A stretch of DNA of 12,135 bases, from NCBI GenBank assembly GCA_052388455.1, contig JBQTIA010000023.1, positions 1-12,135 of the forward strand, in the 5' to 3' direction. Below the pieces are notes generated by a model that searched no databases, was not told the DNA's origin, and saw only the letters and a program-made list of their open reading frames with translations. Every line of letters starts with the position of its first letter. Within the stretch, counting starts at the first letter, position 1. Shown piece by piece: positions 1 through 6,244 of the stretch. The DNA is from CAZSNH01 sp052388455. Its GTDB lineage: Bacteria; Pseudomonadota; Alphaproteobacteria; Rhizobiales; Hyphomicrobiaceae. A program made the position numbers and the translations under genes.

Positions 1-87
1 TTTTTTTTGCGCTACCCCCTCCCCCCGGGGGGGGGCGGCGGCGGCCGCCTCGCCACTGGTTTCCGCCCCGGGTTGCCACAAAAACCC
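1..87. other. Homopolymer-rich, low-complexity left edge
   Basis: The window opens with eight T, then a C-run running straight into a nine-G run, then GGC-type repeats and an A5/C7 stretch near 80-91. No credible coding signal is present: the frame open from position 7 has low-complexity Pro/Gly/Arg content and runs through the downstream hairpin repeat. The composition differs from every other intergenic stretch here. It may be a real GC-skewed spacer or a poor-quality contig end. The homologous repeat at the right edge is preceded by unrelated, ordinary sequence. Confidence 0.5.
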
Positions 88-206
88 CCCCGCCCGTCTT
101 GGCGAAGCCAAGCTTCGCTTGGACGGGGTCGCACGCCCGTGGCCGCCCACGACGACGAATGGCTCAACCGTATGCGAAGCTACGCTGTTCGCCATTCGTC
201 GCCGTG
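88..206 (+). repeat. 119-bp dispersed repeat, left copy
   Basis: This segment recurs in the same orientation at 12017-12135 with five substitutions (at 125, 152, 173, 176 and 187 of this copy) and no gaps. It contains a short palindrome at 102-118 (GCGAAGC-CAA-GCTTCGC). It also has a long stem, 148-163 pairing with 191-206, which in this copy carries a single A-C mismatch at 152/202. It lies in non-coding DNA. The pattern fits a dispersed palindromic intergenic element and not a gene. Confidence 0.9.
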
Positions 207-227
207 GATCGACTCACGTTCGTGCGA

Positions 228-261
228 TCGCGGTCGCGTTCTGGTGCATAGGTCGGGCTAG
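228..261 (-). repeat. 34-bp inverted repeat, left arm (candidate TIR)
   Basis: The reverse complement matches 11891-11924 at 33 of 34 positions, with 27 matching without interruption; the mismatch is T234 against G11918. The arm ends in CTAG at 258-261. Similarity stops immediately beyond CTAG on both sides, as expected for the true end of an element. CTAG with TA duplication is a known target preference of IS630-type transposases. Confidence 0.85.
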
Positions 262-284
262 CACTCAATCATCGGCCGAGAGGT

Positions 285-321
285 GACACGGAGCCGGAGC
301 CGGGTCGTCCGGCTCCGTGTC
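285..321. other. Perfect 14-bp stem-loop, no U-tract
   Basis: The arms at 285-298 (GACACGGAGCCGGA) and 308-321 are exact reverse complements around a 9-nt loop. No run of T follows on either strand, so a canonical intrinsic terminator is not supported. It could be a REP-like hairpin, an mRNA-stabilising structure or a Rho-linked terminator. It begins 24 nt beyond the end of the candidate mobile element and is probably separate from it. Confidence 0.7.
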
Positions 322-594
322 CATCCCCCGGCGGATCGAGCGCGCTAGACGCCGTCACCGTCGCGGGTGCTAGCTCGGGCTGCGGAAGCGCAGAGGGGGG
401 CTGCATCGTTCCGGGCCGGAGCCATGGACGAATGCTCGGCGATTTCCGGCTTGCTGTCACATCGAAACGATGCGCTCCGCTAATGAATTGCTAATCCGCT
501 ATTCGAATTGACGCCGTGCCATTGTGCCTCAATCGCCCGAATGCAGCCGACCGGATAGCGCCGTCTTTACCATGGCATGTGAAATCAGGACGGT

Positions 595-609
595 TTTACC
601 GATAATTTA
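595..609 (+). promoter_or_regulatory. Degenerate CtrA-like box (TTTA-N7-TTTA)
   Basis: Two TTTACC half-sites at 595-600 and 606-611 give the arrangement TTTA-N7-TTTA. The CtrA consensus is TTAA-N7-TTAA, so each half has one mismatch. A third TTTACC (TTTACCAT) lies at 566-573. The box ends about 56 nt before the chosen start of the first pseudopilin gene. CtrA controls Flp/Tad pilus genes in Caulobacter and relatives, which makes the position suggestive. The match is imperfect. Confidence 0.3.
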
Positions 610-665
610 CCGAGCAGGCCTCGTAGTCACAGGCGCGGATGTCTTCAGCGTCGATCGAGGGTTGC

Positions 666-1313
666 ATGTTGTTCCGGTGTCTTGCGAGCGGTCTGCCGAG
701 GCTTGGAAAATGGAGGTTCTTGTCGCGGTGGTCTCAGGATGAGCGCGGAACGACCGCGATCGAGTTCGGCATGGTGGCCGTTCCGTTCTTCCTTTTCGCC
801 TTTGCCATCATGGGTATCGGCCTGCAGTTTTTCACCATCAACTCGGTCGAGCATGGCGTGGAAAAAGCGGCGCGCATGATCCGCACCGGCCAGATGCAGA
901 ACCGCAAGGATGCCCTGGGCAATCCCAATCCCTACACCAACCAGGAATTCAAGAATAAAGTCTGCGAGGAAGCCGGCGCCTATATCGATTGCGACAGCCA
1001 CCTCGTCATTCACATGGATTCCGCCAATCTGTTCAGCGATCTCTCTCCCGAGTCGTGCGTCGATGCCGGTGGCAACCTCAAGGCCTCGTCGGGGAGCAGC
1101 AGCGACGCCATTACCACCAAGTCCGGGGGTGCCAACAGCAAGGTGCTCGTCACCGCCTGCTACAAGTGGGATCTTGGCGGCTCGATGTGGAAAGTCATCT
1201 GGAAGATGCTGGTGACCGGCGGCTGGTCGCGCGGCAACACCTACAATCCCGCCCATGACAGCGAAAAGGTCATCATCCAGGCCATCGCAACCTTCCAGAA
1301 CGAACCCTACTGA
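666..1313 (+). CDS. TadE-like pseudopilin, first of a pair
   Basis: Predicted 215-aa member of the TadE/TadF family, minor pseudopilin-like proteins of Flp (Tad) pilus assembly that insert in the inner membrane and are cleaved by a TadV/CpaA-type prepilin peptidase. A basic leader (about 1-27) runs into ERGTTAIEF: Gly28 is the likely cleavage residue, with Glu33 at the classic +5 position. A hydrophobic helix follows (about 31-55). The AARMIRTGQ segment at 68-76 is typical of alphaproteobacterial TadE proteins. The mature part has four cysteines (100, 109, 131, 165), enough for two disulfides outside the cytoplasm. I chose the ATG at 666 because GAGG at 657-660 lies 5 nt upstream; an in-frame ATG at 639 would add nine residues but has a weaker site. 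The gene lies 58 nt ahead of a second TadE-like gene, probably in one operon. Family assignment is firm; the exact role in a pilus is inferred. Confidence 0.88.
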   Translation: MLFRCLASGLPRLGKWRFLSRWSQDERGTTAIEFGMVAVPFFLFAFAIMGIGLQFFTINSVEHGVEKAARMIRTGQMQNRKDALGNPNPYTNQEFKNKVCEEAGAYIDCDSHLVIHMDSANLFSDLSPESCVDAGGNLKASSGSSSDAITTKSGGANSKVLVTACYKWDLGGSMWKVIWKMLVTGGWSRGNTYNPAHDSEKVIIQAIATFQNEPY

Positions 1314-1371
1314 CGGCCGTCGCCGGCACACCACAGGCCGTCTCCCAATGCTGCATCGGAGTTCAATCGAG

Positions 1372-2043
1372 ATGTCCCGTCCGTCATTCCTCAAGGCCGT
1401 CCGTCCCGCCATCCTCCTGCGCAGGTTCCGGCGCAATGCCGAGGGTGTGGCCGCCGTCGAGTTCGGGTTCATCGCCCCTGTCATGCTGCTCATGCTGATG
1501 GGCGTGATCGAGGTCAGCCGGGCCATCACCATCGACCGCCGGCTGGGCCTTGCCACCTCGATGATCGCCGACCTCGTCGCTCGCGAAGAGGGCGTGCCGT
1601 CGACCGAGCTGACCGCGATCTACAACATCGTCCAAAAAGTCATGGGGCCGTATGACAATACGACCTTCCAGGTCAAAGTCATTCCTGTGATGGCAAAGGA
1701 TGATGACGAGACCGACACCAAAGTCTATGCGCAGCCCGTCGCCTACGGCACCGGCGTGACACGCCCGGCCAAGGGCAGCAGCTACACGCTCGACGACGGC
1801 CTCGTCGGCGAAGGCGGCTCCGTCGTCGTCGTCGAGACCAGCTACAAGTATTTTCCGATCTTCTTCAGCTACGTCACCAACGTGATGAAATGGTCGGGCT
1901 CGAGCGCCGGCGGCTGGACCTGGACGGATTCCGCGACGGCCAGCCCCCGCAAGGGCAACTGCGTGGCGTTCGAGGATCTCAACAGCGACGGCAAGTACAG
2001 CGGTCCGGACTGCACCGAAGCCTACGAAGACACATTCCCCTGA
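1372..2043 (+). CDS. TadE-like pseudopilin with a Ca-binding-type loop
   Basis: Predicted 223-aa TadE/TadG-like pseudopilin. A basic leader ends in AEGVAAVEF, with Gly25 as likely cleavage site and Glu30 at +5. A hydrophobic helix (about 31-48) and a Glu-Val-Ser-Arg segment at 47-50, usual in this family, follow. The rest is predicted to lie outside the cytoplasm. Near the C terminus, residues 202-213 read DLNSDGKYSGPD, a DxNxDGxxxxxD loop of EF-hand/dockerin type, bracketed by Cys197 and Cys214, the only cysteines in the protein. That suggests a calcium-stabilised, disulfide-closed tip. The ATG at 1372 is preceded by GGAG at 1358-1361, with a rather long 10-nt spacer. In-frame upstream ATGs overlap the previous gene or lack a ribosome binding site. 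It is probably co-transcribed with the preceding gene. No TadG or other tad gene lies in the window. Confidence 0.88.
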   Translation: MSRPSFLKAVRPAILLRRFRRNAEGVAAVEFGFIAPVMLLMLMGVIEVSRAITIDRRLGLATSMIADLVAREEGVPSTELTAIYNIVQKVMGPYDNTTFQVKVIPVMAKDDDETDTKVYAQPVAYGTGVTRPAKGSSYTLDDGLVGEGGSVVVVETSYKYFPIFFSYVTNVMKWSGSSAGGWTWTDSATASPRKGNCVAFEDLNSDGKYSGPDCTEAYEDTFP

Positions 2044-2177
2044 TCCGGCGACAGGGCCCCGATCGAGCAGCGTCCGGCCGCCCGCGGCCTGACCGGCACC
2101 CCCGATTTTCACGCTTTCAACCCAGGACTTTGCACCGGAGAGGTGTCGAACGTCCTTGCCTGCCGGCCCGTGTGCCT

Positions 2178-2183
2178 TATTCT
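2178..2183 (+). promoter_or_regulatory. Possible promoter of the TetR-family gene
   Basis: TTGCCT at 2156-2161 and TATTCT at 2178-2183 are spaced 16 nt apart and end 41 nt before the regulator's start. The match to housekeeping -35/-10 elements is loose. No clear palindromic operator accompanies it, so autoregulation cannot be argued from the sequence. Confidence 0.25.
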
Positions 2184-2224
2184 GTATCCGTCAGCGGCTC
2201 CCCCGGCGGCAAGGCGCGACGGAC

Positions 2225-2836
2225 ATGGGACGACGTTCGGTACACACAGCGGACGAGTTGCGCGAACTCATCCTGCACGCTTCGACCGAGATCATCGAGC
2301 GCAGCGGATTGTCCGGCCTGTCCGCGCGTGAGATCGCCCGGCGGATCGAGTACTCGCCGGGCACGCTCTACAACGTCTTCGACAATCTCGACGATCTGGT
2401 GCTGACGATCGAGGGGCGGCTGCTCGACCGGCTGGCGGTGGTGCTCGCCGACGCGTCGCGGACGGAGACCGATCCCCGCGCCAGGGTGCTGAAGCTCGCC
2501 TCGGCCTACATCGCCTTCACGCACGAGAACCCGAAGCTCTGGAACCTGCTGTTCGAGCACCATCTGCCGGCCGGCCATGACGTGCCCGACTGGTATCAGG
2601 AGAAGCTCGAGGAACTGCTGGCCAGCCTGGAGCAGGCATTGGCGCCGCTGGTCGACGGCCGCGATCCGCAGGCGCTGCGCCGTTCGGCGCGCGTACTGTG
2701 GGCGGGCGTGCACGGCATCACGTCGCTTTCGACCGCCGACAAGCTGTCGATCATCAGCTCCGAGGCGGCGGCCGCGCTGGCCGACGACCTCGTGCGCACC
2801 TACCTCGACGGCCTCGAGACCGAGTCCAAAGGCTGA
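2225..2836 (+). CDS. TetR-family regulator with WHG-type C-terminal domain
   Basis: Predicted 203-aa one-component transcriptional regulator, of normal length for TetR proteins and expected to be a cytoplasmic dimer. The N-terminal helix-turn-helix covers about 12-58: GLSGLSAREIARR (28-40) and the recognition-helix region SPGTLYNVFDN (44-54) match the family pattern. The C-terminal ligand-binding part contains WAGVHGITSL (159-168), which resembles the WHG motif naming one TetR C-terminal family (TetR_C_33). The ligand and target genes are unknown. The ATG at 2225 is preferred because the helix-turn-helix begins shortly after it; AAGG at 2211-2214 is a weak ribosome binding site 10 nt upstream. 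An in-frame start at 2156 would add 23 residues unlike this family. It lies 181 nt after the pseudopilin gene on the same strand and ends 10 nt before the end of the convergent hydrolase gene. Regulation of a neighbour is possible but not shown. Confidence 0.9.
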   Translation: MGRRSVHTADELRELILHASTEIIERSGLSGLSAREIARRIEYSPGTLYNVFDNLDDLVLTIEGRLLDRLAVVLADASRTETDPRARVLKLASAYIAFTHENPKLWNLLFEHHLPAGHDVPDWYQEKLEELLASLEQALAPLVDGRDPQALRRSARVLWAGVHGITSLSTADKLSIISSEAAAALADDLVRTYLDGLETESKG

Positions 2837-2846
2837 CGACCCCGTT

Positions 2847-3710
2847 TCATTGCGGCTGCTGCGGGCTTGTCGGCTCGGTGGCGGGCGTTGACTGCGGGGT
2901 GGCGTCGGGCAGCGAACCAGTCGTTATGGCGCCGGCTCCGGTTTCGGGTCCGCTGCCGGGTGCCGCGTCGGCAGCAGCCTTCGGGCCCCGCACGTCCACG
3001 AGACCGAACCATGTGTGCTCGGGCAGCATCCGCTGGCTGAGGCCGGCCCACAGGTCGCGCGAGGCGACACCGTCGACGAAGGAACTGGCCGGCGGCGCCG
3101 CCCAGATCGCAAGCGCGGTCGCGGCGGCCATGGCAGCGCTGGCGCCCGGATGGCGCAGATCAGCGAGCTTCATCGCCGTGCCGAACGACGCCTTGACCCG
3201 CGTGTCCATCACGTCGACCGAATAGATTTCGTCGAGCGCCAGATGCACGAGATAGCCGGCGAACAGGAATGCGGCCGCCAGCCAGGCGACACCTTCGGGC
3301 CGCACCAGCAGATACCAGAAGGCGAGCGCGGTCAGCACCGACGAGAACACGGCGCCGAGGATGGAGTGCCAGACGCCGCGGTGCACCGCCATGCGATGGA
3401 AGATCGACTGCAGGCCATAGCGCACGAAAACAAGCGTTCCCAGCCACAGGATCCAGAGTTCCGCAATCGAGAACCTCTCGGCGTGGGTGAACAGCACCAC
3501 GAACGAGAAGAAAATGCCGAGGCCGGCAAACATGGCGCGGCTCGGCCGCGAGTCCTTGAGATCGATGTCGGGAAGCACGGACCCGAGCACGCCGGCCAGT
3601 GTCACGGCGACGACGTTCTCGGGCGAAACGACGTCGGCGGCGAGCGTCAGCGTCGCCAGCGCTCCGGCCACCACCGTGCCGGCGGCGATATGAGTCGTGA
3701 AATTCGCCAT
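2847..3710 (-). CDS. YdjM-like membrane-bound metal-dependent hydrolase
   Basis: Predicted 287-aa integral membrane protein of the YdjM/DUF457 family (PF04307), annotated as inner-membrane metal-dependent hydrolases; substrates are poorly known. Family marks visible: His7 near the N terminus, the acidic PDID motif (Asp48, Asp50) after a membrane segment, HRGVWHS (His110, His115), and HLALD (His156, Asp160). Together these could form a metal site at the membrane. About six or seven hydrophobic segments lie between 8 and 206. The last 40-50 residues are a Pro/Ala/Thr/Ser/Gln-rich tail without hydrophobic character, probably disordered. The start is set by GGAGAG just upstream of the ATG at 3710; the longer open frame to 3986 is judged non-coding. 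The gene is convergent with the TetR-family gene (10 nt apart) and divergent from the CDF gene, with 251 nt between starts. No SOS-type box was seen upstream. Confidence 0.85.
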   Translation of the reverse strand: MANFTTHIAAGTVVAGALATLTLAADVVSPENVVAVTLAGVLGSVLPDIDLKDSRPSRAMFAGLGIFFSFVVLFTHAERFSIAELWILWLGTLVFVRYGLQSIFHRMAVHRGVWHSILGAVFSSVLTALAFWYLLVRPEGVAWLAAAFLFAGYLVHLALDEIYSVDVMDTRVKASFGTAMKLADLRHPGASAAMAAATALAIWAAPPASSFVDGVASRDLWAGLSQRMLPEHTWFGLVDVRGPKAAADAAPGSGPETGAGAITTGSLPDATPQSTPATEPTSPQQPQ

Positions 3711-3811
3711 GGGGCTCTCCTCGCAAATGGCGTCGGCCCGGGAACTCGGGCAGCCGTCGCCGATCAAGCCGCGATTCGCCGCCCGACTTGGAGGCAGGCG
3801 ACCGACTGCGA

Positions 3812-3820
3812 TGTGGATAA
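3812..3820 (-). promoter_or_regulatory. Perfect DnaA-box match
   Basis: The + strand reads TGTGGATAA, the complement of the consensus DnaA box TTATCCACA. It lies between the divergent hydrolase and CDF genes, 141 nt before the CDF start. It is the only one I found in the window. A single box does not make an origin; it may mark DnaA-linked regulation or be chance. Confidence 0.35.
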
Positions 3821-3895
3821 GCGATGTGCGTGCGGCCCATTGCGACGGGCGAGCGGCGGCGTGCGCCATGACGATTTGCGCATGGCGCCTTCCTT

Positions 3896-3927
3896 CCGCA
3901 TCTGACAACAGTCGCGGAGAGATGCGG
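3896..3927. promoter_or_regulatory. 8-bp inverted repeat upstream of the CDF gene
   Basis: CCGCATCT at 3896-3903 and AGATGCGG at 3920-3927 are exact reverse complements separated by 16 nt, ending 34 nt before the CDF start. The symmetry and spacing could suit a dimeric repressor or a leader hairpin. No known metal-regulator box is recognised. Confidence 0.35.
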
Positions 3928-3961
3928 TGCTCCGGCGAACGCAGGTCAAGCGACGGCCACG

Positions 3962-4891
3962 ATGGCGAATATCCAGACCGGGACACGCGAGACGATCCGG
4001 ACCGTGGCGCTGGCCAGCATCGCCGTGGCGGTGGCCGTCATGGCACTCAAGTATCTGGCCTATCGCTGGACCGGAAGCGCAGCGCTCTATTCGGATGCGC
4101 TCGAAAGCATCGTGAATGTCCTGACCGCGGTAGCGGCGTTCGTGGCCGTGCGTATCAGCGCCCAGCCGCCGGACCGGCGCCACCCCTTCGGTCATCACAA
4201 GGCGGAATATTTCTCGGCCGTGCTGGAAGGCGTGCTGATCGTCGTCGCCGCCGTCCTCATCCTGCGCGAAGCCTGGGATGCCGTGCAGCACCCGCGCACC
4301 CTCGAAGATCCGGCGGCGGGTCTGATGGTCAACGCGGTCGCCTCGGCGCTGAACGGCACCTGGGCGTACTATCTGATCAAGCGTGGCCGCGCATGGCGTT
4401 CGCCGGCGCTGGTCGCCGACGGCTGGCACCTGTTCACGGATGTGGCGACCTCGGCTGGGGTCATCGCCGGGCTCGTGCTGGCGACCGCGACGGGCTGGTC
4501 GATCCTCGATCCGCTACTGGCGGCCGTGGTCGCGGCCAACATTCTCTGGGCCGGCGGTCACATCGTCACCCAGTCGATGAGCGGGCTGCTGGACGAGTCG
4601 GTCGGCGCGGAGATCGAGGCGCGCATCCGCGAGGCGATCAGGGCCGGCGGGGGCGGCGCGCTGCAGGCGCACGACATCCGCACGCGCCATGCCGGCGCCG
4701 CGACCTTCATCGAGTTTCATCTCGTGGTGCCGGGCGACATGACCGTCTATGAGGCGCACGCGATCTGCGACCGCATCGAAGCCGCGCTCAGGGAGGAGAT
4801 CGCAGGCTCGGACGTGTCCATCCACGTCGAGCCGGAGCACAAGGCGAAGTCCAAGGGGGTCGTGGCCCTCGATCCCGGCGGTTCCTCATAG
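3962..4891 (+). CDS. CDF-family cation efflux transporter
   Basis: Predicted 309-aa cation diffusion facilitator, which exports divalent metals (Zn, Fe, Mn, Co or similar) from the cytoplasm by metal/proton antiport. Six membrane segments lie between about 12 and 200, followed by a cytoplasmic C-terminal domain (about 212-292). Aligned by eye with E. coli YiiP/FieF, site B is intact (Asp71, His74, His78 in DRRHPFGHH), and the TM5 half of the transport site is intact (His156, Asp160 in HLFTD). The C-terminal site is also kept (His237, His253, His266, His288; Asp285 of YiiP is Glu290). The TM2 half differs: YiiP Asp45 and Asp49 correspond to Glu48 and Asn52 in DALESIVNV. This hints at a different metal preference, so the metal cannot be named. 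Only a weak ribosome binding site precedes the ATG. The gene is divergent from the hydrolase, and the intergenic region carries a DnaA-box match and an inverted repeat. Confidence 0.93.
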   Translation: MANIQTGTRETIRTVALASIAVAVAVMALKYLAYRWTGSAALYSDALESIVNVLTAVAAFVAVRISAQPPDRRHPFGHHKAEYFSAVLEGVLIVVAAVLILREAWDAVQHPRTLEDPAAGLMVNAVASALNGTWAYYLIKRGRAWRSPALVADGWHLFTDVATSAGVIAGLVLATATGWSILDPLLAAVVAANILWAGGHIVTQSMSGLLDESVGAEIEARIREAIRAGGGGALQAHDIRTRHAGAATFIEFHLVVPGDMTVYEAHAICDRIEAALREEIAGSDVSIHVEPEHKAKSKGVVALDPGGSS

Positions 4892-5062
4892 TGCCTAGGT
4901 CGTGTCGAGCGAGCCCGAGGTACCGTGTGCCCTCCACGTTCAAGATCGTTCCGACAACCGCCAGGGCCGAATGCCGGGATTTGCCGCAGGGAGCAATCGC
5001 CACCCTCGTCTAGCCGCTGTAGCGCATCCTTGCTATCAGCGAAGGGCATTCGAGGAGGAACC

Positions 5063-6232
5063 ATGAGCCCGTCCGACGCCGCCAAGCCCATCGCGTTCAT
5101 CGATCTTGTCGCCCAGCGGCGGCGCCTCGGCAGCCGCATCGACGACGCCGTCGCCAAAGTGATCGCCGGCGGCCAGTACATTCTGGGGCCCGAGGTGACC
5201 GAGCTGGAACGCAGGCTCGCAGAGTTCACTGGCGCCAGGCACGCCATCACCTGCGCGAACGGGACGGACGCCATTCAACTGGTGCTGATGGCGCTCAGCA
5301 TCGGGGCCGGCGACGCCGTGTTCGTGCCGGGCTTCACCTTCGTCGCCACCGCCGAGGTGGTGGCACTGGCAGGCGCGACGCCGGTGTTCGTCGACGTCGA
5401 TCGCGAGAGCTTCAACATCGATGCCGCGAGTCTCGAAGCGGCGATCCCCGTCGCCAAGGCCAGAGGCTTGAAGCCGCGCGCCATCATCGCCGTCGATCTC
5501 TACGGGCAGCCGGCGGATTACCCGCGCCTGCACGACATCGCCGCCGCCAATGGGCTGGAGCTGATCGCCGACGGGGCGCAGAGTTTCGGCGCGGCCCTCG
5601 ACGGCCGGCGCGTCGGCACGCTGACGCGCACCACCACGACCAGCTTCTATCCGGCCAAGCCGCTCGGCTGCTACGGCGACGGCGGCGCCATGTTCACCGA
5701 CGACGATCGCGTGGCGGAGCTGCTCATGTCGCTGCGCTATCACGGCAAGGGCGGGCACCAGTACGAGAACGTGCGCGTCGGCATGAACAGCCGGCTAGAC
5801 ACCCTGCAGGCCGCGATCCTGATCCCGAAGCTCGAAATCTTCGCTGACGAGATCGAGGCGCGCCAGCGCGTGGCCGGGCGCTACGAGTCGGGTCTCGCCG
5901 ATTTCGTGGCAACGCCGCAGGTGCGTTCCGGAGCGCTCTCGGCCTGGGCGCAGTACACGCTGGTTGTGGAGGATCGCGACACGCTCGTCGCGTCTTGCAA
6001 AGCGGCCGGCGTGCCCACTGCGATCCACTATCCGGTGCCGCTGCACAAGCAGAAGGGCTACTCGGCGTTTCCGGTTACGGCGACGGGCATGGCGACCTGC
6101 GAGTGGCTCGCCGCCCGCGTCGTCAGCCTGCCGATGCATCCCTATCTCGATGCGCCGACGCAGGACCGCATCATCGGCGCCATCCGCGATGCCGTTCGCC
6201 CGCCGATGGCCAAGGCCGCGGCACGTCGATAA
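5063..6232 (+). CDS. PLP-dependent sugar aminotransferase, GnnB/WbpE-like
   Basis: Predicted 389-aa, full-length DegT/DnrJ/EryC1/StrS-family aminotransferase (aspartate aminotransferase fold), which converts a nucleotide-linked keto-sugar to an amino-sugar, usually with glutamate as donor. The start region IAFIDLVAQ, the segment GQYILGPEVTELE (37-49), ANGTDA (65-70), and the active-site stretch SFYPAKPLGCYGDGGA with the Schiff-base lysine at 199 are all present. Asp170, in IADGAQSFGA, should contact the pyridine nitrogen; here the usual EDAAQ reads ADGAQ. Overall similarity by eye is strongest to WbpE-type enzymes forming a 3-amino sugar. AGGAGG at 5053-5058 fixes the start. The next gene starts 12 nt after the stop and encodes the likely partner 3-dehydrogenase. 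The pair resembles GnnB plus GnnA, which make UDP-GlcNAc3N for lipid A with amide-linked acyl chains. WbpE in O-antigen synthesis is the alternative. Confidence 0.9.
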   Translation: MSPSDAAKPIAFIDLVAQRRRLGSRIDDAVAKVIAGGQYILGPEVTELERRLAEFTGARHAITCANGTDAIQLVLMALSIGAGDAVFVPGFTFVATAEVVALAGATPVFVDVDRESFNIDAASLEAAIPVAKARGLKPRAIIAVDLYGQPADYPRLHDIAAANGLELIADGAQSFGAALDGRRVGTLTRTTTTSFYPAKPLGCYGDGGAMFTDDDRVAELLMSLRYHGKGGHQYENVRVGMNSRLDTLQAAILIPKLEIFADEIEARQRVAGRYESGLADFVATPQVRSGALSAWAQYTLVVEDRDTLVASCKAAGVPTAIHYPVPLHKQKGYSAFPVTATGMATCEWLAARVVSLPMHPYLDAPTQDRIIGAIRDAVRPPMAKAAARR

Positions 6233-6244
6233 CCGGGGGACACA

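Larger units (their letters stand above)
88..261. mobile_element. Candidate MITE-like element, left copy (incomplete)
   Basis: The 119-bp repeat (88-206) is followed 21 nt later by a 34-bp segment (228-261) whose inverted form lies at 11891-11924, ahead of the other copy of the 119-bp repeat. One model explains both: an element of about 300 bp with terminal inverted repeats, in which this copy shows the right half. The left half should lie at 1-87 and upstream, but 1-87 shows no similarity to the corresponding part of the right copy. This copy is therefore truncated, chimeric, or affected by an assembly edge. No transposase is encoded. Confidence 0.45.
207..665. other. Gene-free region upstream of the pseudopilin genes
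   Basis: Apart from the 34-bp arm and the hairpin, I see no gene here. GC content falls from about 470 onward, with AT-rich patches at 480-515 and 560-611, as expected of a promoter region for the genes starting at 666. Short open frames in both directions lack a ribosome binding site and any recognisable family. Confidence 0.5.

Noticed and set aside
7..261. 84-codon frame at the left edge
   Set aside because: It runs through the homopolymer region and hairpin repeat; the protein would be low-complexity and its reading comes from repeat DNA.
645..1556. 303-codon minus-strand frame opposite the pseudopilin genes
   Set aside because: It spans two clear TadE-like genes and their gap; composition is typical of antisense frames in high-GC DNA.
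3812..3820. Replication origin
   Set aside because: One DnaA box only, with no cluster, AT-rich unwinding element or replication gene nearby.
3015..3905. 296-codon plus-strand frame opposite the hydrolase gene
   Set aside because: The minus strand carries a membrane protein with conserved His/Asp motifs and a good ribosome binding site; this frame is charged, repetitive and has no family.
3711..3961. SOS (LexA) box upstream of the YdjM-like gene, since E. coli ydjM is LexA-regulated
   Set aside because: I found no GTTC-N7-GTTC alphaproteobacterial LexA site on either strand here.
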